Shown: piece after piece, positions 1 through 7,973 of the stretch | How positions within the stretch are numbered: the stretch's first letter is position 1 | Layout: each line of letters starts with the position of its first letter | DNA from: Chloroflexota bacterium | GTDB lineage: Bacteria; Chloroflexota; Anaerolineae; B4-G1 | Direction of reading: 5' to 3' | Length of the DNA stretch: 13,634 nt | NCBI GenBank assembly: GCA_024232355.1 | Contig: JAAEPW010001318.1 | Location: 1-13,634, forward strand | Position numbers and translations under genes: made by a program | Notes under the pieces: generated by a model | Database searches by the model: none | Told to the model about the DNA's origin: nothing | Seen by the model: the letters and a program-made list of their open reading frames with translations, nothing else

Positions 1-182
1 AACTGCTTCTGCAAGTTCGGCGATAGTGCCGGATGAGCTATCTTGACCGCAACTTGCTCGCTTGCGTGTGCTCCCTCACCCTCGCCACGCCACACGGCAG
101 CAATCATACCGTCACCCAACTGTTCTATCAGGCGATAGGTTCCCAAACCCTCCACTCGAACGATCTGTTCTTTTTTCGGCAT
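1..182 (-). CDS. Ser/Thr protein kinase, N-terminal 60 codons (partial)
   Basis: This is the 5' end of a gene that leaves the window on the left. Translating the minus strand from an ATG at 182-180 gives 60 codons with the start of a eukaryotic-type (Hanks) protein kinase domain. GTYRLIEQLG leads into the glycine-rich loop GDGMIAAV (residues 23-30), followed by VAVK with the ATP-anchoring lysine at residue 47. The start is well supported: an AGGAGG Shine-Dalgarno sequence (188-193 on the plus strand) sits 5 nt ahead of the ATG. The catalytic loop, activation segment and any transmembrane or sensor domain are outside the window, so activity and topology cannot be judged. It is the last visible gene of the tubulin/VWA cluster, 133 nt after the tubulin-like gene. 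A natural inferred role is phosphorylating the cluster's own components, opposed by the metallophosphoesterase at 7926-6961. Confidence 0.85.
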   Translation of the reverse strand, partial: MPKKEQIVRVEGLGTYRLIEQLGDGMIAAVWRGEGEGAHASEQVAVKIAHPALSPNLQKQ

Positions 183-315
183 ATGTTCCTCCTAAAATGC
201 GTTACATTATGATACAATGGAAAACGCAAGCAACCATCACGTTTCACGCTCCCGTTTTCGTCAATTGCAATGAAATGCTCCCTCGTTTTTTCGTCGCTCA
301 CATCTCGATTTGGCA
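183..315 (-). promoter_or_regulatory. 133-nt gap before the kinase gene, with a weak promoter-like signal
   Basis: This is the longest gap within the cluster. Read on the minus strand, it has a CATAAT hexamer (5 of 6 to the -10 consensus) about 13 nt before the kinase Shine-Dalgarno. A poor TTGCTT lies 16 nt upstream of it, and a separate TTGACG lies further up without a matching -10. The gap could carry a secondary promoter for the kinase. There is no stem-loop plus T-run, so read-through from the tubulin-like gene is equally possible. A small minus-strand reading frame crosses the gap but has no supporting signal. Confidence 0.25.
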
Positions 316-3300
316 TCATCGTCTGCCCCGTCGCCAAGATTTGGACTTGGTCGGACCTGTGACGACGACGATTTGATCTCCAATGATTTGTTCCAGATCA
401 GCCCTTTCCTTTTGCAACGTCAGTATAAAGACGCTGTACAGATCGGCAGCGAGTTGCGTTTCTTGGCCTTGGGTAACCGCTTGCAATTCAGCCAACTCGG
501 AATACAAAACATCTTGTGCTTCTGCCAACCGGTCGATCCTGGCGGCAGCCAATGATGCTGTCTCACGGGTCTGTCCTTTTAAGGCTGCGATCAAATTTCG
601 CCGGTTCGCGTATTCGAGCCGCTGTCCGGCCGTCCCAGCCTCTATCCGCCGCCGTGCATCCGCATCCAATAACCGCTCGACGGCTTGTTGCACGCGCTCG
701 TACGGAATCGGGTGAAAATAAACATTGGGACGCGTCTGATCTTGGCCCAAAAAACTGAATGTGGTCAGAGCCTCCAAAAGTTGTCCCGTTCGACCAGTTG
801 GCGTAAGCTGCCACTGCTCTGCCTCTCCACGGTCTTTATCATCTCTATAATCAACGGGCAGCGTCAAGACCCATACAGTATGTACATTACCTGATTCATC
901 CCGCACATCCTTGACAATCAAACCACAGATATAACCGAGCAGGAACAAACGCAAACGATCAAGTTGTTCGAGTTGAGAAACCACCTCGTCGGCCAGTAAC
1001 CGGCGGGGCTGATCCAACATATCTAAGCGGTCTTCAAAGTAAACGGCATTCACTTCGGCAGGCAAAACGTGCAGCATACGGCGGTCCAGACCGCCGATAT
1101 AAAGTTCTCGCCGGTACTGCCTGTACTCTTCCTGCACGGACGGACCGGTGGCGTTCAGCGTTTCAAAGGGTACGAGTTCCTCGGTGTGGAGCAAACTGCA
1201 CAGGAAACGACTTTTTGAATTAACAACGTAAGCAAATCGTTGTGTACCACCTCCGGGACCGGCGCTCTGGCTGCTGAGTTGAGACAGGCGCTGCATCCAT
1301 GCATCTAAATATTCTCCTTCGGCGGCAGTTCTGACCGGGGCAATTCGCAAGTAATTGGCCCGCAAAGGATCGTGTGCTTGATGTCCCAACAACACTCCGC
1401 TCCGCTTATGAACCAGGTTGGCCAGGTTCAATGGATCAGGATAAGCCTCCATCAAATAGCCCATTACCGATTCGGTAGACCTGGCATCGTCGAAAGCATG
1501 ACGGCAACGCTTCAAAAAAGCATCGGCGTTGCTATGGGCAGGGATAGAATGGAGCCACGACTCGATCTCACGATCACGCGAACTGCGCCAGCCCAACTTT
1601 AGCCTGGGGCCGGATTCACTATCTTTTATCGTCCAAACCAGGTCGGTCAGCAAATCCGCGACCCAGTCTCGACTAGGGCTGTGCGCCTGAGACTGATAGC
1701 GTTCCTCTTCGTAATCACGGTCGCGAATTGTCCAACGTGTCCGGATTTTTTCCAATTCGGCCAGTTCTTCTTTTACCTGGTGTTGTCGATTCAATAGGGC
1801 AGCATAGACGCTATCTCGATCCAACGCCAAGGCACGCATCCACTTTTCTGCTTGCGCCTTCAAGCGCTGAACGTGTCGCAACATCTGGCCCAACGTCTCG
1901 GTTAGCACCTGATCCATTATTTCACCACGTAACATATCGATCAGTTTTTGCTCTGCCTCCAAATACTTGGTCCGATTGATATTCGTACCAAGCCTGAGAC
2001 GAGCGAACAGACCTGCCGTAGACTTGGCCTCCCGTTCCATCTCTCTACGCCAATGCCGGGCCACCGTCAATCCATCCAGTCGCTGTTGAGGGCGCACTGT
2101 GTGCCCACGTTGCACGGTCATCAAAGTCTGTTGGGCTTGATCCAACATGTCCGTCAATGCCTGAAAAAAGTCACAAACGTACCCCAGTTTTCCCCCTTTG
2201 GCGTTTCGGGGGTCAGCCTCGCTTTGACCTTGTAGCAACATCAAAACCTGAATATTGAGCGCCCTCTCAAAGCGCCGCAAGTGGAGTTGAGCACATTGCT
2301 GTAGCACTTGCCGACAACGTCCACCGGCACGTTGGCCTGTGGCCGAGTTTTCCACGCCCAGGTTGTTGTCCTTAAAATCACGCACCTGTTGTACAATTCG
2401 CGCCACGCTCTCGACCCGCGTTTCGCGAGTAATGGGAATACGCTTTAGAATCTTGCTACCCGAATCGATCAAGCGAGATTGGAATGCCTGGCGCATTTGC
2501 TTTCGCAGCCCGGTGCTCTCATCGTCCTCACCGAGGGGTTCAAAAGCCTGGTGCCACTCATCTATAGTCCAATGTCCAAACGCGGCGATGGTTGTATTAT
2601 GCCCGTCCGAGGTATAAGGTCCAGACATACGAGCGACGATGGAGGGCCACTGGGTCAAGTCCACCGTCTGGTCAGCTATCCTGGGGTTAGAAACCCGCGT
2701 ACGGTTTAGGAACTCGTTTGCCTCGTCATAGCCCCGTCGTCCTTTCGCCTCACGATTGGCATCCGGCAACAGACGAACGGGTAAACCTGTTCGGGTATCG
2801 CACTCGGGACGCAGCAACGTGTCCAACAACTCGATCCCCAATCGACAGGCCCAACTCTCTACCAACTGTTGGATTGGCAAAGCGATCGTATACGCGCCCA
2901 ACGAACCGACAGCGAACGTTTCCGGTGGTAACTCTCCCAACCGCTTTCGATCTTGCAGAACTGCCGACACATTCACCTTGTGCTGGCCCATCTGGCTGCT
3001 CCCTGGATCTATCATGGTACGGATAGCGTCGGCCAGAGTGGGCGCCAGCCCGTGTTCCAACGGAACATCGCCCAGGGGGAGTTCAGCCCGCCACCCATCC
3101 AACAAATAGACCAGGTCAAAGAGAGGTGTTTCGAGTTCTCCACGCCAAATCGGATCCTGGCCCCTGTCGTGATAATGAAAAGGATGTCCAACCTGGCTCA
3201 CACGAGACAGACGGCGCAATTCTCGTAAAGCAGCATAGGCCCGGCAGTGCATTCCCCGCAAGCTCTCAGCATCAGCCAGATCCAGGAACGACTCTGGCAA

Positions 3301-3927
3301 CAACAAATAAGCGCGCAGCGTGACACTAAAATCAGTTTCGGCCAATTGACGCGCCAGATAAGCCACGTCTATGAACATACCAGAACCACTGCTCCCCACC
3401 AGCGATCCGATCAAAAAAATGTCCAAAGATTCGCTGCCAGTGCTATCTCTGATGCGTTCTATAGCTTCTTTCAACAAAGTGTGAATCTTGGAGCGGGTGA
3501 GCGACCGAACGTCCTGGAAAAAACACAGCCTGCCCAACTGGCGGAAGGACGCAGCGCTTTGCCCCCACCGGAAATCAGAGCGGGCCAGAATCTTTTTGGC
3601 ATGTGTCTCAGCCTGAAACCAGGTTGCCACGTGAGGGTGCATCCCCCGATTCACCTCTTGTACGTAATCGGAAATCGTTTCACCCAGGTAAATATACTCA
3701 CCCGGATCCTCCAGCTCGACGCCCCTTTGAGAAGAAACGGACCTGATCGATCCGGCACTCGCCAATCGCACGGTCATCTTGCGGGCTGTATCAAACACCA
3801 ACAACCGTACAGCAGTAGGCATCTCGCCTCCACTTGCCTGTAACAACTCGGCTTTGAGGTAAGTGGACACCCACTGGCCCGTTCCTCCCAGGCCAATAAT
3901 CAGACTAGGGTTAAATGATTTTATCAC
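316..3927 (-). CDS. Tubulin/FtsZ-like GTPase with long helical C-terminal extension
   Basis: The 1203-residue protein has an N-terminal domain that looks like the divergent bacterial tubulin-like family (Pfam Tubulin_2 type). A first beta strand runs into the phosphate loop GLGGTG (residues 12-17). An acidic VFDTA turn follows at about 44-48, with a QLGRL segment at 130-134. The tubulin signature appears in altered form as GSLVGSSGSGMFID (174-187), where core GSSGSG stands for the usual GGTGSG. The nucleotide-binding part seems to span about residues 1-370. The remaining 800 or so residues are mostly charged helix, with coiled-coil-like stretches around the middle, and end in a basic tail (KSKSWRRGRR). 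FtsZ and tubulins are about 350-450 residues, so this is nearly three times the usual size. The start is GTG at 3927 with only a weak AAAGG 13 nt upstream, but the N-terminal strand fits it and no better start exists. The gene lies 53 nt after the VWA gene. Inferred role: a cytoplasmic GTP-dependent polymer or switch working with the VWA membrane protein. Polymerisation is not shown by sequence. Confidence 0.8.
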   Translation of the reverse strand: MIKSFNPSLIIGLGGTGQWVSTYLKAELLQASGGEMPTAVRLLVFDTARKMTVRLASAGSIRSVSSQRGVELEDPGEYIYLGETISDYVQEVNRGMHPHVATWFQAETHAKKILARSDFRWGQSAASFRQLGRLCFFQDVRSLTRSKIHTLLKEAIERIRDSTGSESLDIFLIGSLVGSSGSGMFIDVAYLARQLAETDFSVTLRAYLLLPESFLDLADAESLRGMHCRAYAALRELRRLSRVSQVGHPFHYHDRGQDPIWRGELETPLFDLVYLLDGWRAELPLGDVPLEHGLAPTLADAIRTMIDPGSSQMGQHKVNVSAVLQDRKRLGELPPETFAVGSLGAYTIALPIQQLVESWACRLGIELLDTLLRPECDTRTGLPVRLLPDANREAKGRRGYDEANEFLNRTRVSNPRIADQTVDLTQWPSIVARMSGPYTSDGHNTTIAAFGHWTIDEWHQAFEPLGEDDESTGLRKQMRQAFQSRLIDSGSKILKRIPITRETRVESVARIVQQVRDFKDNNLGVENSATGQRAGGRCRQVLQQCAQLHLRRFERALNIQVLMLLQGQSEADPRNAKGGKLGYVCDFFQALTDMLDQAQQTLMTVQRGHTVRPQQRLDGLTVARHWRREMEREAKSTAGLFARLRLGTNINRTKYLEAEQKLIDMLRGEIMDQVLTETLGQMLRHVQRLKAQAEKWMRALALDRDSVYAALLNRQHQVKEELAELEKIRTRWTIRDRDYEEERYQSQAHSPSRDWVADLLTDLVWTIKDSESGPRLKLGWRSSRDREIESWLHSIPAHSNADAFLKRCRHAFDDARSTESVMGYLMEAYPDPLNLANLVHKRSGVLLGHQAHDPLRANYLRIAPVRTAAEGEYLDAWMQRLSQLSSQSAGPGGGTQRFAYVVNSKSRFLCSLLHTEELVPFETLNATGPSVQEEYRQYRRELYIGGLDRRMLHVLPAEVNAVYFEDRLDMLDQPRRLLADEVVSQLEQLDRLRLFLLGYICGLIVKDVRDESGNVHTVWVLTLPVDYRDDKDRGEAEQWQLTPTGRTGQLLEALTTFSFLGQDQTRPNVYFHPIPYERVQQAVERLLDADARRRIEAGTAGQRLEYANRRNLIAALKGQTRETASLAAARIDRLAEAQDVLYSELAELQAVTQGQETQLAADLYSVFILTLQKERADLEQIIGDQIVVVTGPTKSKSWRRGRR

Positions 3928-3980
3928 TCGTTTTATCTGACCTTTCTGACGTTACTTTTTAAATGCGGACCGGCAGTAAA

Positions 3981-6926
3981 TTACGTCATTATATGCCGGT
4001 TTGTTGATGCTGGAGACCCATCCGACTGAGCCGACGTCCAAAGGTCCATCGGTATCTTGTCCAAATCCCTCTCTTCCAGATTCTTGAAGAGCCAGGATGC
4101 CCCAGATGCCAATGGCATTGGATCACTGTGCGGAATCAGCTTGTGCGGACCGATTTTGTCGCCACTGCTCAGGGTTGCTTCTATATGAACAATTCCCAAC
4201 TCGGATTCCTCATCATTCTTACACGTCACTACCAGTGTCTCGACCAGGCTCAGGGGAACTGCCTTGCCAAGCTCAAATACTTGCCGGTTCATCTTTTTTT
4301 CTCCGCTCTCGTCCAGATCGGTGTTCCACAATATCTTGCGAGTAGAGTCAGCCAATGTCAGATAACCCCGGCAAGGGTGTTTTCTCAAATCGATCTTGCG
4401 CTTTGTCAAAACTAGCGCTGCAATTATCCCAATCAAAAGAGCAGATGAGCAAAAGGTAGCCAACCCGATCAGAATCGGGTTTTCAACCCGCCGAATCCCA
4501 AATTGCAGCGATTTGGGGTTATACATATACTCTGCTTTCAGTGGAGCGACGGTCTTAACCTTCACGTCATACTCACCTACCCCCAGCGTCTCGCCTACGG
4601 CTCGGAAGAGTCCTGGCTGGTCTGTCGGTTGCCACACCACATCGTCTGAGCGGTCAATTCCTTCCTCATCCCAAATTTCAAGTTTGAACATTGACGTTGG
4701 ATCGGAATTGCCTTCGATTATCTGACTCAGGTCTACTGGCTTGCCGTTGGTAGTCATTTCTAGTTCAATGATCAACGGTTGGGGTTGAAGAATGATAGAC
4801 CGAATCGATTGTAACCCGGTTGTGTCGTTCGTCACATCTACCAACGTCGTCGCCAGAACGTACACATCCTGCTGGATCTCGGCAATCGTTGTCTCCTGAT
4901 TTGTGCCCGGATCGACGATCTTTAGCGCCGACACCAGCGTATGAGCGCCATCGTGCGTGGGTGAAAAGACCGCAGTGTAAACGCCCGGCGATGCTTGTTG
5001 CACTGCAATAGTTTGGTCTCCCCCCTCTCCCGAAAGGATCACATCTAGCCTGGATTGTTGGGCGGGGTCGAGAACAAGGGGATCGCCGTTGGCGTCCTCA
5101 AGTTGCAGAGTGACGTTGACAGCCCTGTATTGCTGAGGAGATTGTGGTGAGACCTGAACTTGCATCGCAGGCGGGGCTACGCTTAGAGAGGCTTGGACGC
5201 TATCGAGGGCTGTATATTGCCGGCCCTGGCTATCGCGGGTCGTGGCCACCAGGCGCACCTGGTGCGTATCGATCGAAGCAGGCGTAAATTGCCCCACCAA
5301 ATTACTACCTGGCTGTATAGCAAGAGGAACAACCCAGGTATTACCCTGGCTATCGGTGATAATGGCCTGCACATCTATCGGCACCGACACGTTGGCATCC
5401 TGGTTGTTACTGTCGATCAAGCCATAATGGAGAGTTGAGGACACGTATTGGGTCAGGCGATTGCCATGCATCCGTGACTCGGCCGCCAATTGCCGCACAT
5501 CGAAGGGATTCAGATACCCCTCAAATACATCTACCTCGTTCCCGTTCAAATCCTGGCTCGTAGCCTTCACGCGGACCGCATGGGAACCGAGTTGTGTCGG
5601 CACAAATTCGGCCTCGTAGCGACTCTGGCCGCTGGTTCGCAGATTTATGGGCCAAGATTGGCCTCCAGACTGCACCGTTGTCGTCACCTGGAGTTGATAG
5701 CGCAGGTCTGAATATTGAGGCAGAGGGTTGTTGGATGTATCTAGCAACTGGTAGACGATTGAAGCGGGTACAAATTGGTACTGCACACCCACTGGCTGCT
5801 CCAGCCTACCCTTGGCTGTGATTTGCTGCATAGTGATCTTGGTTGCCGAGCCAACCGGTACCCCCACAGTCCACTCTCCTGGTTCAGGATTGCTAACTTG
5901 TACCCTCTCGATTACTTCTGTCTCTCCACTGACGTAAACGCCCTGGTTCGCCCCCAATGCTTTGATGGCTCGCCCCAGCGAATCGGTGATCTCAACAGTC
6001 TCCGTAGGGATAGCTTTGAAGAAAGTGAACTCTAACTCTCTCAAGTAGGGAGGGATAGGCTGTGGCCCTGCCTCAATTTGCACATCGGTCATTCCCTCCT
6101 CCCCAGGTATGTCATTTGTCAACTCGAGCAATATCTCACGGAAGCGAACACCGACATCAGTCTCGTTCTGCTCCACCAGCCGGGCGCGAGACCCAGTCGA
6201 ATCGCTGGTCACGTCGGCCCATAAATCGGCGTACCACTGGTTCCAATAGTGTGCCTCCGTATCGTTCAGAGCTATCACATAAATCGAGTACGACTCACGA
6301 GAAAAATCGGTCTCGACATTGCGGATCAATTCGCTCATATGACCCTGCACACTGGTGTTTGCATTCACGTATGGCAGGCCATCGGTCAGCACGATGATGG
6401 CTCGCTTGTGCTCGCCAACTGTTCCTCCCAACTCGTTCAACCGGGAAAACAATCTTTGAGCTTCGTCGAACGCGGTCACAAAGTTCGTATTTCCCAGGTA
6501 GGGTCGAGATAGAGCATCCTGGCTCACTCTTGGCCTCAGAGCGGCTTCTTGCAAGAGCCACTGACTTTCAGTGCCAGACGATATTGACTCCCAATAGTAT
6601 GGCGCGTCGTAAGTGCCAAAGTTCACGCTCTCGGGCGCGGTCCCAAAATTGACCACGGCCACTCGATAAGTCGCGTCAGGATGGATCAACCACTGGTTTC
6701 GCCCCAACCACGAGAGAGCGTAATCGACGCCATAGAAACGCAGGCCGTTTGGATCATTCGGCTCCGGGTGATCGGGGCTGCCTCCCATACTGCCCGATTG
6801 ATCTATGATGAATATTATATCCAGACCGGTACAAGTGGGGGATTGTGCCAGAGTCGTTCTTATGCCCGTCAACATGATCGTCACGATAGCCACAATACAC
6901 CACAGAACGATGTGCGTTCTTTTCAC
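3981..6926 (-). CDS. VWA-domain surface protein with beta-sandwich repeats and one C-terminal transmembrane helix
   Basis: This is a 981-residue single-pass membrane protein. A GTG start at 6926 gives a clean signal peptide: KR, a hydrophobic core, then TTLA with cleavage near residue 27. The VWA domain follows (about 35-273) with all metal-site (MIDAS) elements: DQSGSM (42-47), the threonine in GNTN (147) and LTDG with aspartate 182. It should therefore bind a divalent metal and a partner outside the membrane. Beta-rich repeats follow, each with a phrase like YxAxFxPTxxGxHxVxV near residues 436, 542, 649 and, more weakly, 773, so the period is about 106-124. A transmembrane helix lies at about 816-841 and is followed by KRK, giving an outside-N, inside-C topology. 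The last 137 residues form a cytoplasmic beta-rich tail I do not recognise. ATG codons at 6944 and 6941 are in frame but have no Shine-Dalgarno and would lie at or upstream of the likely transcription start. The GTG has AGGAGA 6 nt upstream. Context suggests it senses or adheres outside and signals to the tubulin-like protein inside. Confidence 0.9.
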   Translation of the reverse strand: MKRTHIVLWCIVAIVTIMLTGIRTTLAQSPTCTGLDIIFIIDQSGSMGGSPDHPEPNDPNGLRFYGVDYALSWLGRNQWLIHPDATYRVAVVNFGTAPESVNFGTYDAPYYWESISSGTESQWLLQEAALRPRVSQDALSRPYLGNTNFVTAFDEAQRLFSRLNELGGTVGEHKRAIIVLTDGLPYVNANTSVQGHMSELIRNVETDFSRESYSIYVIALNDTEAHYWNQWYADLWADVTSDSTGSRARLVEQNETDVGVRFREILLELTNDIPGEEGMTDVQIEAGPQPIPPYLRELEFTFFKAIPTETVEITDSLGRAIKALGANQGVYVSGETEVIERVQVSNPEPGEWTVGVPVGSATKITMQQITAKGRLEQPVGVQYQFVPASIVYQLLDTSNNPLPQYSDLRYQLQVTTTVQSGGQSWPINLRTSGQSRYEAEFVPTQLGSHAVRVKATSQDLNGNEVDVFEGYLNPFDVRQLAAESRMHGNRLTQYVSSTLHYGLIDSNNQDANVSVPIDVQAIITDSQGNTWVVPLAIQPGSNLVGQFTPASIDTHQVRLVATTRDSQGRQYTALDSVQASLSVAPPAMQVQVSPQSPQQYRAVNVTLQLEDANGDPLVLDPAQQSRLDVILSGEGGDQTIAVQQASPGVYTAVFSPTHDGAHTLVSALKIVDPGTNQETTIAEIQQDVYVLATTLVDVTNDTTGLQSIRSIILQPQPLIIELEMTTNGKPVDLSQIIEGNSDPTSMFKLEIWDEEGIDRSDDVVWQPTDQPGLFRAVGETLGVGEYDVKVKTVAPLKAEYMYNPKSLQFGIRRVENPILIGLATFCSSALLIGIIAALVLTKRKIDLRKHPCRGYLTLADSTRKILWNTDLDESGEKKMNRQVFELGKAVPLSLVETLVVTCKNDEESELGIVHIEATLSSGDKIGPHKLIPHSDPMPLASGASWLFKNLEERDLDKIPMDLWTSAQSDGSPASTNRHIMT

Positions 6927-6932
6927 GTTTAA

Positions 6933-6938
6933 TCTCCT
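6933..6938 (-). promoter_or_regulatory. Shine-Dalgarno AGGAGA that selects the GTG start of the VWA gene
   Basis: AGGAGA on the minus strand lies 6 nt before the GTG at 6926-6924. Two in-frame ATG codons just upstream (6944-6942 and 6941-6939) abut or precede this ribosome site, so they cannot be served by it. The choice shortens the protein by six residues and leaves a textbook signal peptide starting with a Lys-Arg pair. Confidence 0.7.
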
Positions 6939-6945
6939 CATCATT

Positions 6946-6951
6946 ATTATA
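6946..6951 (-). promoter_or_regulatory. Extended -10 promoter (TGC-TATAAT) inside the cluster, ahead of the VWA gene
   Basis: A perfect TATAAT on the minus strand is preceded by TG plus one base, the extended -10 form that tolerates a weak -35. The best -35 candidate is TTGGGC 18 nt upstream, inside the end of the phosphoesterase gene. Initiation about 7 nt downstream would give a very short leader starting almost at the AGGAGA ribosome site. This would let the VWA, tubulin-like and kinase genes be expressed apart from the giant helical protein and the phosphoesterase. A perfect hexamer can arise by chance in AT-rich gaps, so this is a candidate only. Confidence 0.5.
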
Positions 6952-6960
6952 GCAGATGCA

Positions 6961-7926
6961 CTATCTCTTGCCCAAAATGTCGATCAATTTTTGCGGATAA
7001 CCATCATTCCGCATGACCTCTTGAACGTATGCATAGTCATACGTCAATTCCTGAAACCGGATGCGTGACGGGCGCGGCGGATCCCAATCCAACAAGGCAT
7101 AGCGGGTCAGACCGCTATAATCCCTGGGTTGGCCTACGCTGCCCGGGTTCACACATACCGGACATGTCTCCAGATCGTTCAACCGGAGCCACTCGTGTGC
7201 AGGCGGCGACGAATCACAGCATTCAAATCGCTCCAGTTGCCCCCGCGCAGACTGGCAACGCCACATACTCGGGACGTGGGTATGACCGACGAATAACAAT
7301 TGGGGTGTATCCCATTCTCCTTTTTCCAAGGCTACTTGCAACGAATGCTCAACGTCATTCCGGGGAAAAGGCTTTTTCTTCAAAGTGTCCCACGACAATT
7401 TTGCGGATTCAGTGCTAAAGGTATATTGCATAATGTTATCCAACACATCGCCCTGCATAAAGCGCCCGTGAGTCAGATAGATTCCTCGGCGCGGTGAAGC
7501 GACCACCGGCAGGTTGTTCAATGCCTGTCGAAGATGTAAAGTGGCTTCTCCTGACAAAGCCTCCTTTTGCATCTCGATGACGATGCCCGCTTCATCGTGA
7601 AAGAACCCCAGCCGGGATCGCTGCCCGTCGAGATCTGTCTCTAGCTGCATAGGGTCTCGCAATTCCATCCGCCCGTCAATACCTTCTATTTCGATGTGAT
7701 TGTTCAGGCGGCCCACGAGCGCCCAGTCGTGATTGCCGGCAATCCATCCCCATCTAGGAATGTCCAACTGGGTCAACCGCTGCCATACCTGGAGTGGCCA
7801 TGGCCCATAACCCACCACATCTCCCAGGCACCAATATTCACCGGCGCCCATTTTTTTTGCATCCTCCAGCACTACGTGCAACGCCGCCAAATTGCTGTGA
7901 AGATCGGCCAAAACAGCGATGATCAT
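6961..7926 (-). CDS. Calcineurin-like metallophosphoesterase (YfcE/MJ0936-like fold)
   Basis: The 321-residue cytoplasmic enzyme has the complete two-metal phosphoesterase motif set. DLH at 8-10, GDVVGYGP at 35-42, GNHD at 64-67, a lone histidine in LTHG (153) and GHTH at 214-217 should bind the metal pair and phosphate. NPGSVGQPRD (260-269) is the C-terminal signature of the family close to YfcE/MJ0936-type phosphodiesterases and ApaH-like enzymes. The substrate cannot be told from sequence; a protein phosphatase or nucleotide phosphohydrolase is possible. About 42 residues separate GHTH from NPGSVG and hold five cysteines (224, 236, 237, 255, 258), which could form a small metal site. The start is ATG at 7926 with GGAGAG 4 nt upstream; an in-frame TTG at 7938 overlaps that ribosome site. 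The gene follows the giant helical gene by 47 nt and precedes the VWA gene by 34 nt. A role opposing the cluster kinase is inferred. Confidence 0.9.
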   Translation of the reverse strand: MIIAVLADLHSNLAALHVVLEDAKKMGAGEYWCLGDVVGYGPWPLQVWQRLTQLDIPRWGWIAGNHDWALVGRLNNHIEIEGIDGRMELRDPMQLETDLDGQRSRLGFFHDEAGIVIEMQKEALSGEATLHLRQALNNLPVVASPRRGIYLTHGRFMQGDVLDNIMQYTFSTESAKLSWDTLKKKPFPRNDVEHSLQVALEKGEWDTPQLLFVGHTHVPSMWRCQSARGQLERFECCDSSPPAHEWLRLNDLETCPVCVNPGSVGQPRDYSGLTRYALLDWDPPRPSRIRFQELTYDYAYVQEVMRNDGYPQKLIDILGKR

Positions 7927-7973
7927 ACATCTCTCCAATGCATCTATTTCTCTCCAGATCCAAAGAGGCTAGT

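Noticed and set aside
128..337. 69-codon minus-strand frame bridging the tubulin-like and kinase genes
   Set aside because: It overlaps the ends of both genes in another frame and has no Shine-Dalgarno; the kinase reading with its G-loop and VAVK explains the sequence better.
3247..3843. 198-codon plus-strand open frame
   Set aside because: It lies entirely antisense to the tubulin-like GTPase, has no ribosome site and its protein has no recognisable character.
3981..4395. Possible FHA domain in the cytoplasmic tail of the VWA protein
   Set aside because: The tail is beta-rich and a kinase is nearby, but the GR, SxxH and NG motifs of FHA domains are missing.
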